From: Bacillus sp. AFS098217
GTDB taxonomy: Bacteria > Bacillota > Bacilli > Bacillales > Bacillaceae_G
Length of the DNA: 39,449 nt
Assembly: GCF_002551815.1 (NCBI RefSeq)
Contig: NZ_NVPR01000057.1
Location: 35,204 to 74,652, forward strand
Reading direction: 5' to 3'
Below are positions 1 through 9,709 of the stretch, piece by piece. The notes under the pieces were generated by a model that searched no databases, was not told where the DNA came from, and saw only the letters and a list, made by a program, of their open reading frames with translations. The position numbers and the translations under genes are program-made. Every line of letters begins with the position of its first letter. The stretch's first letter is position 1.

Positions 1-17
1 TTAAAGTTTCACTTTAT
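1..17. repeat. bcr1 repeat, right end only (cut by window edge)
   Basis: The first 17 bases match the terminal bases of the complete copy at 15773-15927 (TTAAAGTTTCACTTTAT), ending in the TTTAT boundary motif. The rest of the element lies outside the window. The TTTAT at 13-17 contains the hemL stop codon read on the minus strand. Confidence 0.75.
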
Positions 18-1303
18 GCTTTTAATTTTGACATTGCAATTTCTGCTGCCGCAATCGTTGCTTCAATATCCGCATCACTGTGTGCTGTTGATAAGAATAA
101 ACCTTCAAATTGAGAAGGTGGTAAGAATACACCTTGCTCTACCATTTCACGATAATAAGCTGCAAAGAATTCTAAGTTTGAAGTTTTTGCTGCATCGTAG
201 TTAATAACCGGTTCATTCGTGAAGAAAATACCGATCATAGAACCTGCACGGTTTATATGATGCGGAATGCCGTGTTTTTCAGCAGCTTTACGCAGGCCAT
301 TTTCTAGCATTTCAGCTTTACGTTCAAATTCTTTATAACATTCTGGTGTTAATTGTACTAATGTTTCATAACCTGCGGTCATTGCTAGAGGGTTACCAGA
401 TAATGTACCTGCTTGGTAAATTGGTCCGCTTGGTGCAACTTGGCGCATAATTTCTGCTTTACCGCCGTATGCTCCGACCGGCAGACCACCACCGATTACT
501 TTTCCTAAACAAGTTAAGTCAGGTGTTACACCGTAATACCCTTGTCCACAGTTATAAGCAACGCGGAATCCTGTCATTACTTCATCAAAAATCAGCAACG
601 CACCATTTTGCTCCGTCACTTCACGAAGTCCTTCTAAAAATCCTGGCCGCGGTGGAACTACCCCCATATTTCCTGCCACTGGCTCTACGATAACACAAGC
701 GATATCGTCACCAAATTGTTCGAAAGCATATTTCACGCTCTCTAAATCGTTATACGCTACTGTAATCGTATTTTGCGCTACACCTTCTGGTACACCTGGG
801 CTATCTGGTAAACCAAGCGTTGCAACACCAGAACCTGCTTTAATTAATAATGAATCGCCATGGCCGTGGTAACAACCAATAAATTTCAAAATCTTATTAC
901 GACCTGTGTAACCACGCGCTAAACGAAGTGCACTCATCGTTGCTTCCGTACCGGAGTTTACCATACGTACAATCTCAATTGATGGTACACGCTCAATAAC
1001 AAGCTGCGCTAATTTATTTTCAATTTCTGTTGGTGCACCAAAGCTTGTCCCTTTTTCCGCTACAGCTTTTAATGATTCTACAACGCGCTCATTCGCATGC
1101 CCGTGAATCAGTGGTCCCCATGATAATACGTAGTCGATATATTCATTCCCATCGATATCGTACACTTTAGAACCTTTCCCGCGCTCCATAAACAGCGGAT
1201 TCATGCCAACAGATTTAAAGGCACGAACTGGACTATTTACACCGCCAGGCATTAAATCTTGCGCCGTTTCAAATGCTTCAATGGATTTATCAAACTTTTT
1301 CAT
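14..1303 (-). CDS. hemL: glutamate-1-semialdehyde 2,1-aminomutase HemL
   Basis: PLP enzyme that converts glutamate-1-semialdehyde to 5-aminolevulinate, the second step of the C5 haem pathway in the cytoplasm. It is 429 residues from the chosen ATG, the usual family size. Visible motifs are the N-terminal [11 protein letters not shown], the [14 protein letters not shown] segment, FDEVMTGFR, and the PLP lysine in [16 protein letters not shown]. An in-frame start 27 nt upstream was rejected because it lies inside hemB; the chosen ATG follows a GGGAGG and overlaps the hemB stop by one base (TAATG), implying translational coupling. It is the last gene of hemAXCDBL. Its TAA stop lies inside the ATAAA boundary of a bcr1 repeat that begins at once downstream. 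Confidence 0.97.
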   Translation of the reverse strand: MKKFDKSIEAFETAQDLMPGGVNSPVRAFKSVGMNPLFMERGKGSKVYDIDGNEYIDYVLSWGPLIHGHANERVVESLKAVAEKGTSFGAPTEIENKLAQLVIERVPSIEIVRMVNSGTEATMSALRLARGYTGRNKILKFIGCYHGHGDSLLIKAGSGVATLGLPDSPGVPEGVAQNTITVAYNDLESVKYAFEQFGDDIACVIVEPVAGNMGVVPPRPGFLEGLREVTEQNGALLIFDEVMTGFRVAYNCGQGYYGVTPDLTCLGKVIGGGLPVGAYGGKAEIMRQVAPSGPIYQAGTLSGNPLAMTAGYETLVQLTPECYKEFERKAEMLENGLRKAAEKHGIPHHINRAGSMIGIFFTNEPVINYDAAKTSNLEFFAAYYREMVEQGVFLPPSQFEGLFLSTAHSDADIEATIAAAEIAMSKLKA

Positions 1304-2292
1304 TACTGTGCGCCTCCCTCTTGTAACCATCGTGCTGCATCTTTCGCATGATACGTAATAATTAAGTCTGCTCCTGCACGTTTCATGCTTAATAATTTCT
1401 CAAGTACAATCTCTTTTTCATTAATCCAACCATTTTGCGCTGCCGCTTTAATCATGGAATATTCTCCGCTTACGTTATATGCAACGATTGGTAAATTGAA
1501 ATTGTTCTTCACATCGCGAACAATATCTAAATAAGAAAGAGCTGGTTTTACAATTAAGAAATCTGCTCCTTCCATTACATCTGACTCAGCTTCACGTAAT
1601 GCTTCCATTCGGTTTGCTGGATCCATTTGATACGTTTTACGATCACCAAACTGCGGCGCACCATGCGCTGCATCGCGGAATGGACCATAAAATGCAGATG
1701 AGTATTTCACAGCGTATGACATAACTGGGACGTGTGCAAAACCATTTTCATCTAATGCATGGCGAATTGCTGTTACAAATCCATCCATCATGTTAGATGG
1801 GGCAATAATATCCGCTCCTGCTTTCGCCTGACTTACTGCTGTTTTTGCAAGAATCTCAAGGGATTCATCATTTAAAATAACGCCATCTTCAATCACACCA
1901 CAATGACCATGGCTTGTATATTGACATAAACACGTATCCGCAACTACTACTAACTCTGGAAACTGTTCTTTAATTTGTTTGATCGCACGTTGTACAATGC
2001 CGTGTTCACAATATGCGGAAGAGCCAACTTCATCTTTTTCAGCAGGTAAACCAAATACGATAACAGAACGAATACCTAAATCTACAACTTCTTGCATTTC
2101 AGCTTGCAAAAGGTCTAAGGAAATTTGATATACATCTGGCATAGAAGGAACTTCGTTACGAACATTCTCACCTTCAAGTACGAAAATAGGGTAAATAAAA
2201 TCTTCTGTATGTAAAAATGTTTCACGTACAAGTGCACGCATATTTCCACTTTGTCTTAAGCGACGATGACGATTAAATTGTAAAGAATTCAT
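1303..2292 (-). CDS. hemB: porphobilinogen synthase (5-aminolevulinate dehydratase) HemB
   Basis: Condenses two 5-aminolevulinate molecules to porphobilinogen. It is 329 residues, normal for bacterial HemB. The metal-binding cysteine cluster [14 protein letters not shown] (C-x-C-x7-C) indicates a zinc-type enzyme. The two active-site lysines are recognisable in [17 protein letters not shown] and in [16 protein letters not shown]. It lies 29 nt after hemD and overlaps hemL by one base. Function is well supported by motif and by position in the hem operon. Confidence 0.97.
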   Translation of the reverse strand: MNSLQFNRHRRLRQSGNMRALVRETFLHTEDFIYPIFVLEGENVRNEVPSMPDVYQISLDLLQAEMQEVVDLGIRSVIVFGLPAEKDEVGSSAYCEHGIVQRAIKQIKEQFPELVVVADTCLCQYTSHGHCGVIEDGVILNDESLEILAKTAVSQAKAGADIIAPSNMMDGFVTAIRHALDENGFAHVPVMSYAVKYSSAFYGPFRDAAHGAPQFGDRKTYQMDPANRMEALREAESDVMEGADFLIVKPALSYLDIVRDVKNNFNLPIVAYNVSGEYSMIKAAAQNGWINEKEIVLEKLLSMKRAGADLIITYHAKDAARWLQEGGAQ

Positions 2293-2321
2293 AGATTTCT
2301 ATCCCCATTCTTTTATTTAAA

Positions 2322-3080
2322 TTATGCATTTAGATTCAATTTAGAAATGCATTGTATTAACGATTCCACTGTGTATTCTTCTGGAACGATGACATCAGCA
2401 AAATAACGCTTTGCCTCTTGTTCTGTTATCGGTCCTATACAAGCAATTGTACATTTTTTTATCCATTCTCTCCAGTTTGTACCCTTAAGTAATTCCACAA
2501 AGCTTACAACTGTAGAGGGACTCGTAAATGTCACAATATCTATCTTACCTGATTCTAAAGCTTCGATCAGTTCTAGACGCTTCATATAATTTGGTTTTGT
2601 TTCATATACGACCAGCTCTTCTAAAAGCACCCCAAGCTCCCGCAGTTTATTCGGAATAACATCTCTAGCTAAATTTCCTCTTGGAAATAACATACGTTCT
2701 TTCCCGGTTAATTTTTTTACAAACTCCTCTGCAAAAGTTTCAGCAACAAACGCAGTTGGAACAAAATGAACTTGATAACCTCTTTTTTCTAACTCCCGCC
2801 TTGTTTTTACACCTACTGCGGCAATCTGTACAGTCGAAGGCATGTTCTTGCCTAAACTATCCAGAAAGAAGCTTACCCCGTTTTTACTCGTAAAAATAAT
2901 CCAGTCATATACATTCAACTGTTGAGATACACTTTGAAACGTTTGCTGAGATGCTCCTTCCATACGCAAAAGCGGAATTTCCACTGGAATTCCGCCCTCT
3001 TTTTTCACCGCTGCACTCATTTGTTTTGCTTGATGCTGGGCCCGTGTAACCAATACTGTTTTGCCAGCGAGAGCGTCCAT
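2322..3080 (-). CDS. hemD: uroporphyrinogen-III synthase HemD
   Basis: Closes hydroxymethylbilane with ring-D inversion to give uroporphyrinogen III. The 252 residues fit the two-domain HemD fold, whose sequence is poorly conserved. Supporting segments are the N-terminal GKTVLVTRAQHQAKQMS, the WIIFTSKNGVSFF strand, VVYETKPN in the linker, DIVTFTSPSTVVSFVELL, and IACIGPITEQEA near the C-terminus. The ATG is 2 nt after the hemC stop, and its ribosome-binding site (AAGGAG) lies inside hemC. The identification rests on these motifs plus operon position. Confidence 0.94.
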   Translation of the reverse strand: MDALAGKTVLVTRAQHQAKQMSAAVKKEGGIPVEIPLLRMEGASQQTFQSVSQQLNVYDWIIFTSKNGVSFFLDSLGKNMPSTVQIAAVGVKTRRELEKRGYQVHFVPTAFVAETFAEEFVKKLTGKERMLFPRGNLARDVIPNKLRELGVLLEELVVYETKPNYMKRLELIEALESGKIDIVTFTSPSTVVSFVELLKGTNWREWIKKCTIACIGPITEQEAKRYFADVIVPEEYTVESLIQCISKLNLNA

Positions 3081-3082
3081 GA

Positions 3083-4012
3083 TTAATGTTGCTCCTTATT
3101 TGCAGCGAGAATGAGCTCTTTTGCTCCTTGTTTCATTAAACGATCTGCAGCTTCTAATCCAACTTGCTCAGGGCTCACACCTACAACTGTTTCTTTTAAC
3201 AAAACTGAACCATCCATAGAGCCAACAAGCGCTGTTAATTCAATTTCATTATTCTCCTGAAGCGTTGCATAGCCAGCAATCGGTACTTGGCAACCACCTT
3301 CAAGCTTGTGAAGGAATACTCGTTCGGCAGCCACTGTTCGTTCTGTTACTGCATCATTGATATGTGATAATAATTGCAATAAATCTTTATCATCTTCACG
3401 ACATTCAATCGCTAAAGCACCTTGTCCTATAGCTGGTACGCACAATGTTTCATCTAAGTGTTCTGTAATGACATCATCATCCCAGCCCATTCTTTGTAAT
3501 CCAGCTGTTGCTAAAATGATTGCATCATAGTCTTCTTCTTTTAATTTACGTAATCTCGTATCGATATTCCCGCGAATCCACTTCACTTGTAAATCTGGTC
3601 TAGCGGCCAATAGCTGTGCACTGCGTCTTAAACTGCTTGTCCCAAGTATCGCACCTTCTGGTAAGTCTCCGAAAGATTCTCCGTTCTTCGAAATAAACGC
3701 ATCACGCGGATCGACACGCTTTGGTATACATCCAATGGTTAATCCATCTGGAAGCACAGCTGGCATATCCTTCATACTATGTACAGCCATATCGATTTCT
3801 TTTGTAAGCAATGCATGTTCAATCTCTTTTACAAACAAACCTTTCCCGCCTACTTTTGAAAGTGTCACATCTAAAATGACATCGCCTTTTGTAACAATTT
3901 CTTTTACTTCAAATTCATATGGCAAGCCAAGCGCTTTTAATTGATCAATAAACCAATTTGTTTGCGTTAATGCTAACTTACTCTTTCTTGAACCTACAAT
4001 AATTTTGCGCAT
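3083..4012 (-). CDS. hemC: hydroxymethylbilane synthase (porphobilinogen deaminase) HemC
   Basis: Polymerises four porphobilinogens into hydroxymethylbilane on a covalently bound dipyrromethane cofactor. It is 309 residues, the normal length. It starts with the typical [15 protein letters not shown] and has the active-site region AVHSMKDMP. The substrate-binding arginines are seen in [13 protein letters not shown] and [12 protein letters not shown]. The cofactor cysteine sits in [23 protein letters not shown] ribosome-binding site precedes the ATG. It is the third gene of the hem operon, between hemX and hemD. Confidence 0.97.
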   Translation of the reverse strand: MRKIIVGSRKSKLALTQTNWFIDQLKALGLPYEFEVKEIVTKGDVILDVTLSKVGGKGLFVKEIEHALLTKEIDMAVHSMKDMPAVLPDGLTIGCIPKRVDPRDAFISKNGESFGDLPEGAILGTSSLRRSAQLLAARPDLQVKWIRGNIDTRLRKLKEEDYDAIILATAGLQRMGWDDDVITEHLDETLCVPAIGQGALAIECREDDKDLLQLLSHINDAVTERTVAAERVFLHKLEGGCQVPIAGYATLQENNEIELTALVGSMDGSVLLKETVVGVSPEQVGLEAADRLMKQGAKELILAANKEQH

Positions 4013-4027
4013 AATTTTCTCTCCTCA

Positions 4028-4861
4028 TTATAAATACCAAAAGTGGAAGTTCGATAAACTGCTTAATAGAAAAATATTGACTAGCATCACGAGAAAGGCT
4101 CCAATGTTCCAATGTATAATCTTCTTACCTTGCAATGTATCCGATCCTCGTAAATATAGACCCGCACAATAGACAAATAAAACAACAAAAGACCCGATTA
4201 CTTTCGTGTCATACCAATGGAAATTATCTAATTTTGTATATCCCCATATGCATCCAAGCAAAATAGCTAGTAAGAAAAACGGAACAGAAAATAGATTCAA
4301 TCCATATGACATAGACTCAAGCTTCGATAAATTTCCTAACCGTCTTAATCTTGCATTCCATTTTTTCTGTTTTAATAATCGATATTGCAGCAAGTACATA
4401 ATAGAAAAAATAAATGACACTGTAAATGCCGCATATGAAGTAATCGCCATGCCTACATGGACGTATACAAGCTCTGAAACTAATTGATGCGCTAGTATCG
4501 GCGACATCTTTCCGATCGGAGTAAAAATAGAAAAAGCGCTTACGCCAAAAGCGACGACATTTGTAAAAAAAACTAAAAAGTCAATGCGCATAAATCGATT
4601 GATTACTAATGACATTGTAATTAATAACCACACATAAAAATAAATTCCTGACAGTAAAGTTAAAATCGGATTTGTTTCTGATTCTGTAGCCCGTAGTAGC
4701 ATAAAAACAGACTGAAGTACCCATACAATTGAAAGTAACCAAAAAGCAAGTCGATTCGCCTTTCGGTTACTTTGGAAATAATCTATAAAATATAAACTAA
4801 TACTACAAGCATATAAAATAATTGCGATATGATAAATAATACTATTATTTAAAAAGCTCAT
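4028..4861 (-). CDS. hemX: HemX, CcsA-like integral membrane protein
   Basis: A 277-residue protein with about eight hydrophobic helices and the cytochrome c assembly (CcsA/CcmC-like) family pattern. The segment WGYTKLDNFHWYDTKVIGSFVVLF near residues 215-240 resembles the conserved tryptophan-rich region of that family. B. subtilis HemX has nearly the same length and the same place, and is reported to lower cellular HemA level; the mechanism is unclear. An in-frame ATG 45 nt upstream overlaps hemA and has no good Shine-Dalgarno sequence. The chosen ATG at 4859-4861 (MSFLNN) follows GGAAGGA and leaves 17 nt after hemA. Confidence 0.92.
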   Translation of the reverse strand: MSFLNNSIIYHIAIILYACSISLYFIDYFQSNRKANRLAFWLLSIVWVLQSVFMLLRATESETNPILTLLSGIYFYVWLLITMSLVINRFMRIDFLVFFTNVVAFGVSAFSIFTPIGKMSPILAHQLVSELVYVHVGMAITSYAAFTVSFIFSIMYLLQYRLLKQKKWNARLRRLGNLSKLESMSYGLNLFSVPFFLLAILLGCIWGYTKLDNFHWYDTKVIGSFVVLFVYCAGLYLRGSDTLQGKKIIHWNIGAFLVMLVNIFLLSSLSNFHFWYL

Positions 4862-4878
4862 CCGACCATCCTTCCATG

Positions 4879-6216
4879 TTATAAAGATGGAACGGATGTT
4901 GTCCACGCTCGTTTATGTTTCGGCTCTTCCGTATATTCTACGACCTCTTCTTCCACTTCTAAATCAAAGATTTTCGCGAATAAAGCGAGCTTTTCCGTAG
5001 CTCCCTCTTCTGTTGCTAACTCTTTTGCTACTAAAATTGGATCTTTCAGCAGTTGATTAATGATACTTTTCGTATGCTTACTAATTACTTTTTTCTCACG
5101 ATCATTAAGCGTCGGAATTTTCCGTTCAATACTTTGCATCGTCTCACTTTGAATAGCTAGTGCTTTATCACGAAGAGCTGAAATTAAAGGAATAACCCCA
5201 AGCGTATTTACCCAGCTTTTAAATGTAACGATTTCTTCTTCAATCATAAGTTGAATTTTTTCCGCTTCTTTTAAACGTTCAGCGCGGTTTGCCTCGACTA
5301 CTCCTTGCAAATCATCAATATCATACAAGAAAGATCCTTCTAGCTCATCAATTGCCGGATCAATATCACGCGGCACTGCAATATCAACCATAAATAGCGG
5401 GCGACCACAGCGCAGCCGTTCTACTCTTGTCATCATTTCTTTCGTAATGACATAATCTGATGCACCAGTTGAACTAATTAAAATATCTGCTTCTAATAAT
5501 ACACATTGTAATTCACTTAACGGTTTTGCATGTCCCATATATTTCTCAGCCATTGTTTCCGCTTTCGTAAACGTACGGTTCATAACTGTTACTTTGCGCG
5601 CTCCACTTCCATACAGGTTTTGCAGCGCAAGTTCACCCATTTTTCCAGCGCCAAGAATTAAAACGTGACAATCTGTTAAATCTCCAAAAATTTTCTTTCC
5701 AAGTTCAACCGCAGCATAGCTAACAGACATCGCACTTTCACCGATTGTTGTTTCTGAATGAGCACGCTTCGCTAGCGTAATCACTTGTTTAAACAATTCA
5801 TTAAAAATCGTCCCTGTTACTTTTATCTCTTGCGCTTCTAAGAAACTATCTCGAATTTGACCTAAAATTTGCGTTTCACCGACCACCATAGAATCTAATC
5901 CGCACGTTACACGGAATAAATGTTCAATAGCACCATCTTGTTCAAAAATAGACAAGTATGGCGAAACCTCTTCTATCTCAAGCTGAAACCATTCAGCTAA
6001 AAATTTCTTAATGTAATATCGTCCCGTGTGTAATTGATCGACGACAGCATAAATCTCAGTGCGATTGCACGTTGATACAATGACATTCTCTAACACGCTC
6101 TTTTGATTCTGTAATGTTGTCATTGCCCTTTCTAGCTCTGCTGCCTGAAATGTGAGTTTCTCACGAAATTCTACAGGGGCTGTTCGATAATTTACACCAA
6201 CAACAAGAATATGCAC
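4879..6216 (-). CDS. hemA: glutamyl-tRNA reductase HemA (GTG start)
   Basis: NADPH-dependent reduction of glutamyl-tRNA(Glu) to glutamate-1-semialdehyde, the first committed step of tetrapyrrole synthesis. It is 445 residues. The catalytic cysteine is in [12 protein letters not shown]. The [15 protein letters not shown] segment, the Rossmann motif [12 protein letters not shown] and the C-terminal helical dimerisation domain are all present. Translation starts at GTG (6214-6216) after a GGGGG-containing site; no in-frame ATG fits better. First gene of hemAXCDBL. A PerR-box-like sequence lies 162 nt upstream, fitting peroxide/metal control as known for B. subtilis hemA. Confidence 0.97.
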   Translation of the reverse strand: MHILVVGVNYRTAPVEFREKLTFQAAELERAMTTLQNQKSVLENVIVSTCNRTEIYAVVDQLHTGRYYIKKFLAEWFQLEIEEVSPYLSIFEQDGAIEHLFRVTCGLDSMVVGETQILGQIRDSFLEAQEIKVTGTIFNELFKQVITLAKRAHSETTIGESAMSVSYAAVELGKKIFGDLTDCHVLILGAGKMGELALQNLYGSGARKVTVMNRTFTKAETMAEKYMGHAKPLSELQCVLLEADILISSTGASDYVITKEMMTRVERLRCGRPLFMVDIAVPRDIDPAIDELEGSFLYDIDDLQGVVEANRAERLKEAEKIQLMIEEEIVTFKSWVNTLGVIPLISALRDKALAIQSETMQSIERKIPTLNDREKKVISKHTKSIINQLLKDPILVAKELATEEGATEKLALFAKIFDLEVEEEVVEYTEEPKHKRAWTTSVPSL

Positions 6217-6536
6217 GCAGCATGTCCCCCTTCACCCGTTTTATCACCTTATCTACTATCATAATACAACTTTCCTGTTATGAATCTGACAATCGTGTGA
6301 ACAACAAGAATTTTTTTATTCGTTCTGCCTACTGCTTACAGGAGACAAACCAAATCTTCCAAAATAAATATTTTACTTTATAATCATTACAAGATAATAA
6401 CTCTATTTGTACGTTACCAAAAAAAACTGTCAGAATCAAGTGATGGAAACTATTCCATAAGAATTGAAATACTCTCTTTCTCTATCTTCTTTCACCATGC
6501 AGAAAATTATGTATGATTGTTCCATAATGTAACAAA
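6217..6536. other. hemA leader and upstream intergenic region
   Basis: About 320 nt between hemA (minus) and the ysxC terminator. It holds the PerR-box-like site at 6378-6392. On the minus strand a TTGTAA and a TATTTA about 16 nt apart overlap that site and could be the promoter, giving a leader of roughly 140 nt. I see no riboswitch or T-box pattern and no convincing small gene. Confidence 0.4.
6378..6392. promoter_or_regulatory. PerR-box-like operator upstream of hemA
   Basis: The sequence TTATAATCATTACAA matches the PerR consensus TTATAATNATTATAA at all but one position. PerR represses hemA in B. subtilis when Mn or Fe is bound and releases on peroxide stress. The match and location, 162 nt upstream of the hemA start in a promoter-like region, are seen directly; PerR binding here is inferred. 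Confidence 0.6.
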
Positions 6537-6566
6537 AAAACGCGCGACGAATCGTCACGCGTTTTT
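6537..6566 (-). terminator. rho-independent terminator of lonA-ysxC
   Basis: The stem CGCGTGACGA / TCGTCGCGCG is followed on the minus strand by TTTTTTTGTT. The ysxC TGA stop codon lies inside the ascending arm. Confidence 0.85.
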
Positions 6567-7151
6567 TGTTTTTGTAAACTTATGAATGGCTTTCCATGCT
6601 TCTTCTTTTCCAAGTCCTGTTTCGGAAGAAAATAGAACCACTTCATCGCCAGCTTCCACATCAAGCGTTTCCTTTACAACTTTCAAATGCTTTTGCCATT
6701 TCCCTTTCGGAATTTTATCAGCTTTCGTTGCAATAATAATTGTAGGAATTTCATAATGCTTTAAGAAATCATACATCATGACATCATCATTTGTTGGTGG
6801 ATGACGCAAATCAATTACTAATACAGCCGCATCTAATTGTTCACGCGTTGTAAAGTAAGTTTCAATCATTTTGCCCCATGCCGCTCGCTCTGATTTCGAT
6901 ACTTTCGCATATCCATAACCTGGAACATCGACAAAGTGCATCATTTCATTGATTAAGAAAAAGTTTAACGTTTGCGTTTTTCCTGGTTTAGAAGAAATAC
7001 GCACTAACTTTTTACGATTTAAAATTTTATTAATAAAGGAAGACTTCCCAACATTAGAACGACCTGCTAATGCAATTTCTGGTAAGTCACTATCTGGATA
7101 TTGTTCTGGTCTAACAGCACTAATTACAATATCTGCTTTTGTTACTTTCAT
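6555..7151 (-). CDS. ysxC: ribosome biogenesis GTPase YsxC (EngB/YihA family)
   Basis: Essential GTPase for late assembly of the 50S subunit. It is 198 residues with the G motifs in order: G1 [11 protein letters not shown] (about 30-40), a G2-region KTQTLNFF, G3 [11 protein letters not shown] (about 74), G4 ATKADK (about 142) and G5 FSSETG (about 176). Its ATG overlaps the lonA stop by 4 nt (ATGA), so the two are translationally coupled, as in B. subtilis. A terminator overlaps its stop codon. Confidence 0.97.
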   Translation of the reverse strand: MKVTKADIVISAVRPEQYPDSDLPEIALAGRSNVGKSSFINKILNRKKLVRISSKPGKTQTLNFFLINEMMHFVDVPGYGYAKVSKSERAAWGKMIETYFTTREQLDAAVLVIDLRHPPTNDDVMMYDFLKHYEIPTIIIATKADKIPKGKWQKHLKVVKETLDVEAGDEVVLFSSETGLGKEEAWKAIHKFTKTKNA

Positions 7152-9478
7152 TGTTTCACTCCTACTAATGCGTGCTCCAATACTTCATCTAAATGAGACA
7201 CAAGCACAAACGTAAGGTTTTCTTTTACGCTTTCTGGAATATCATCTAAATCTTTTTCATTTTCTGCTGGCAAAATAATTTTTGTTAAGCCCGCGCGGTG
7301 AGCACTTAATGTTTTTTCTTTCAAACCACCAATTGGTAATACGCGACCACGAAGGGTGATTTCACCCGTCATACCAACTTCTTTACTTACAGGAACGCCT
7401 GTTAGCGCAGAAATAAGTGCCGTTGCCATTGTAATCCCAGCTGATGGACCATCTTTTGGAACTGCTCCTTCTGGAACATGAATATGAATATCGTTCTTTT
7501 CATGGAAATCTGGATTAATGTGAAGTTCTTCTGCACGAGAGCGAATATAACTAAATGCAGCTTGTGCGGATTCTTTCATAACATCCCCAAGTTTCCCTGT
7601 TAAAATTAATTTCCCTTTTCCTGGTGATACAGAAACTTCAATTGCAAGTGTATCGCCACCAGCAGCTGTATACGCTAAACCAGTTGCCATTCCGACTTGG
7701 TCTCTCTTTTCAGCTTGTCCATAACGGAATATATGCTTACCTAGAAGGTCAGTAATATTTTTATCCGTTACAACAACTCGCTTACGTTCTTCTGTAACAA
7801 TGATTTTCGCTGCTTTACGACAAATCTTAGCAATTTGACGCTCTAACGTACGGACACCCGCTTCACGTGTATAATAACGAATGATTTCAAGAAGCGCCTC
7901 ATCACGCACTTGTAGATTCCCTTTTCGTAAGCCGTGTTCTTTTAATTGCTTTGGCAATAAATGTTCACGAGCAATATGTACTTTTTCAATCTCTGTATAA
8001 CCAGCAATCGAAATAATTTCCATACGATCAAGAAGCGGACCTGGAACGCTTGCAAGTGTGTTTGCAGTTGCAACGAACATAACTTTTGATAAATCATATG
8101 GCTCTTCAATATAATGATCACTAAAGTTATGATTTTGTTCTGGGTCTAATACTTCAAGTAACGCCGCAGACGGATCACCACGGAAATCATTGGACATCTT
8201 ATCAATCTCATCTAATAAAAAGACTGGATTGATTGTCTTTGCCTTTTTCATCCCTTGAATAATACGACCTGGCATAGCTCCAACATATGTACGACGGTGA
8301 CCTCGAATTTCAGATTCATCACGAACACCACCAAGGGAAACACGGACAAAATTACGATTTAACGATGTTGCAATCGAGCGTGCTAATGATGTTTTTCCGA
8401 CCCCAGGAGGTCCTACTAGACAAAGAATCGGTCCTTTTAAAGAATTTGTTAACTTTTGTACAGCTAAATATTCCAGTACACGTTCTTTCACTTTTTCAAG
8501 ACCATAATGATCTTTATTTAAAATCGTTTCAGAATGTGCAAGGTCAATCATATCCTCTGTTGCTTCTGTCCACGGAAGTGCTAATAACCAATCCATATAA
8601 TTACGAATCACACCGCTCTCCGCAGAGCTTACTGGCAACTTCTCATAACGATCTAATTCTTTTAGGGCAGCCTTCTTTGTTTCTTCTGGCATTCCTGCCT
8701 CTTCGATTTTTTCACGAAGCTCTTCAACTTCGCCACCCTTACCTTCTTTATCACCAAGCTCTGTTTGGATCGCCTTCATTTGTTCACGCAAGAAGTATTC
8801 TTTTTGCGTACGCTCCATCGAACGTTTCACTTTTTGCCCAATTTTCTTTTCTAAATTAAGTAGTTCTTGTTCATCTTGAATAATGGAGATAAGTGTATGT
8901 AATCTTTCTTTCACTGATAGAATCTCTAAAATTTCTTGCTTTTGTTTCGTTTTAATCGGTAAATGAGAAGCGATTAAATCTGCTAAGCGGCCTGGCTCTT
9001 CTACATCAGCTACTGTTGCAAACGTTTCATTTGAAACCTTTTTTGAGACTTTAATATACTGCTCGAAATGTTCAAGTAACGTGCGCATAAGAGCTTTCTC
9101 TTCTAAATCGCCTTCTTCTTCCTCTGTTACCGTTTGAATAGAAACCTGTACTACATTTTCTTCTTCAATAAATTCTACTATTTCTGCTCTATGTAAACCT
9201 TCTACCAGGACACGAAGCGTACCATTCGGCAGTTTTAACATCTGCTTTACTTTCGCCACTGTACCTACACTATATATGTCATCTTCTTTTGGATCATCGA
9301 TATTCATTTCTTTTTGCATTGCTAAAAAGATGATATTTTCATCCATTGCTGCCTGCTCTAGTGCTTGTATCGACTTATCACGTCCTACATCAAGATGCAG
9401 AACCATCGTTGGATATACGAGAACGCCTCTTAATGGTAGGAGGGGCACAATTCTTTCGTTCGTATTCATACTAGACAT
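7148..9478 (-). CDS. lonA: ATP-dependent protease LonA
   Basis: Cytosolic AAA+ serine protease that degrades misfolded and regulatory proteins. It is 776 residues: N-terminal substrate domain ([12 protein letters not shown] at about 10), coiled middle, Walker [10 protein letters not shown] near 355, Walker B FLLDEIDK near 420, and the C-terminal protease domain with catalytic serine in [15 protein letters not shown] and lysine in [14 protein letters not shown]. An in-frame ATG 33 nt upstream would put the GGAGGTG ribosome-binding site inside the gene, so the ATG at 9476-9478 was chosen; another ATG three codons later is possible. Followed by ysxC. No CtsR-type heptad repeat was seen upstream. 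Confidence 0.96.
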   Translation of the reverse strand: MSSMNTNERIVPLLPLRGVLVYPTMVLHLDVGRDKSIQALEQAAMDENIIFLAMQKEMNIDDPKEDDIYSVGTVAKVKQMLKLPNGTLRVLVEGLHRAEIVEFIEEENVVQVSIQTVTEEEEGDLEEKALMRTLLEHFEQYIKVSKKVSNETFATVADVEEPGRLADLIASHLPIKTKQKQEILEILSVKERLHTLISIIQDEQELLNLEKKIGQKVKRSMERTQKEYFLREQMKAIQTELGDKEGKGGEVEELREKIEEAGMPEETKKAALKELDRYEKLPVSSAESGVIRNYMDWLLALPWTEATEDMIDLAHSETILNKDHYGLEKVKERVLEYLAVQKLTNSLKGPILCLVGPPGVGKTSLARSIATSLNRNFVRVSLGGVRDESEIRGHRRTYVGAMPGRIIQGMKKAKTINPVFLLDEIDKMSNDFRGDPSAALLEVLDPEQNHNFSDHYIEEPYDLSKVMFVATANTLASVPGPLLDRMEIISIAGYTEIEKVHIAREHLLPKQLKEHGLRKGNLQVRDEALLEIIRYYTREAGVRTLERQIAKICRKAAKIIVTEERKRVVVTDKNITDLLGKHIFRYGQAEKRDQVGMATGLAYTAAGGDTLAIEVSVSPGKGKLILTGKLGDVMKESAQAAFSYIRSRAEELHINPDFHEKNDIHIHVPEGAVPKDGPSAGITMATALISALTGVPVSKEVGMTGEITLRGRVLPIGGLKEKTLSAHRAGLTKIILPAENEKDLDDIPESVKENLTFVLVSHLDEVLEHALVGVKQ

Positions 9479-9592
9479 AGCACCTCCATAATAAATTAAA
9501 CTCCTGTTCAACTATTTTATATTACAATACACCTTGATGCAATTGCAGAGATTCTTTACAATTGCAAATCTCCTACTTTTCTTTCTATAAAA

Positions 9593-9636
9593 GAAAAAAG
9601 GGACCCCGCTTAAGCATACAAACTTAAACGAAGTCT
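9593..9636 (-). terminator. rho-independent terminator after lonB
   Basis: On the minus strand the arms GACTTCGTTTAAG and CTTAAGCGGGGTC pair with two G-T wobbles and are followed by CCTTTTTTCTTTT. It separates lonB from the lonA transcription unit. Confidence 0.8.
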
Positions 9637-9709
9637 GGCAAATATTATCTGTTCTGTTTCGCATTTACCTAAAAGGAAAACACTTCTTAAAGCCCTATTG
9701 AATTTCATT

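Noticed and set aside
8287-8859. 190-codon open frame on the plus strand inside lonA
   Set aside because: It lies antisense to the ATPase domain of lonA, has no ribosome-binding site, and its product is low-complexity leucine/histidine-rich sequence typical of a shadow frame.
9479-9592. CtsR heptad repeat (GGTCAAA pairs) or CIRCE element before lonA
   Set aside because: Neither motif is present. Two palindromic GCAATTG copies occur near 9538-9570, but they match no known operator.
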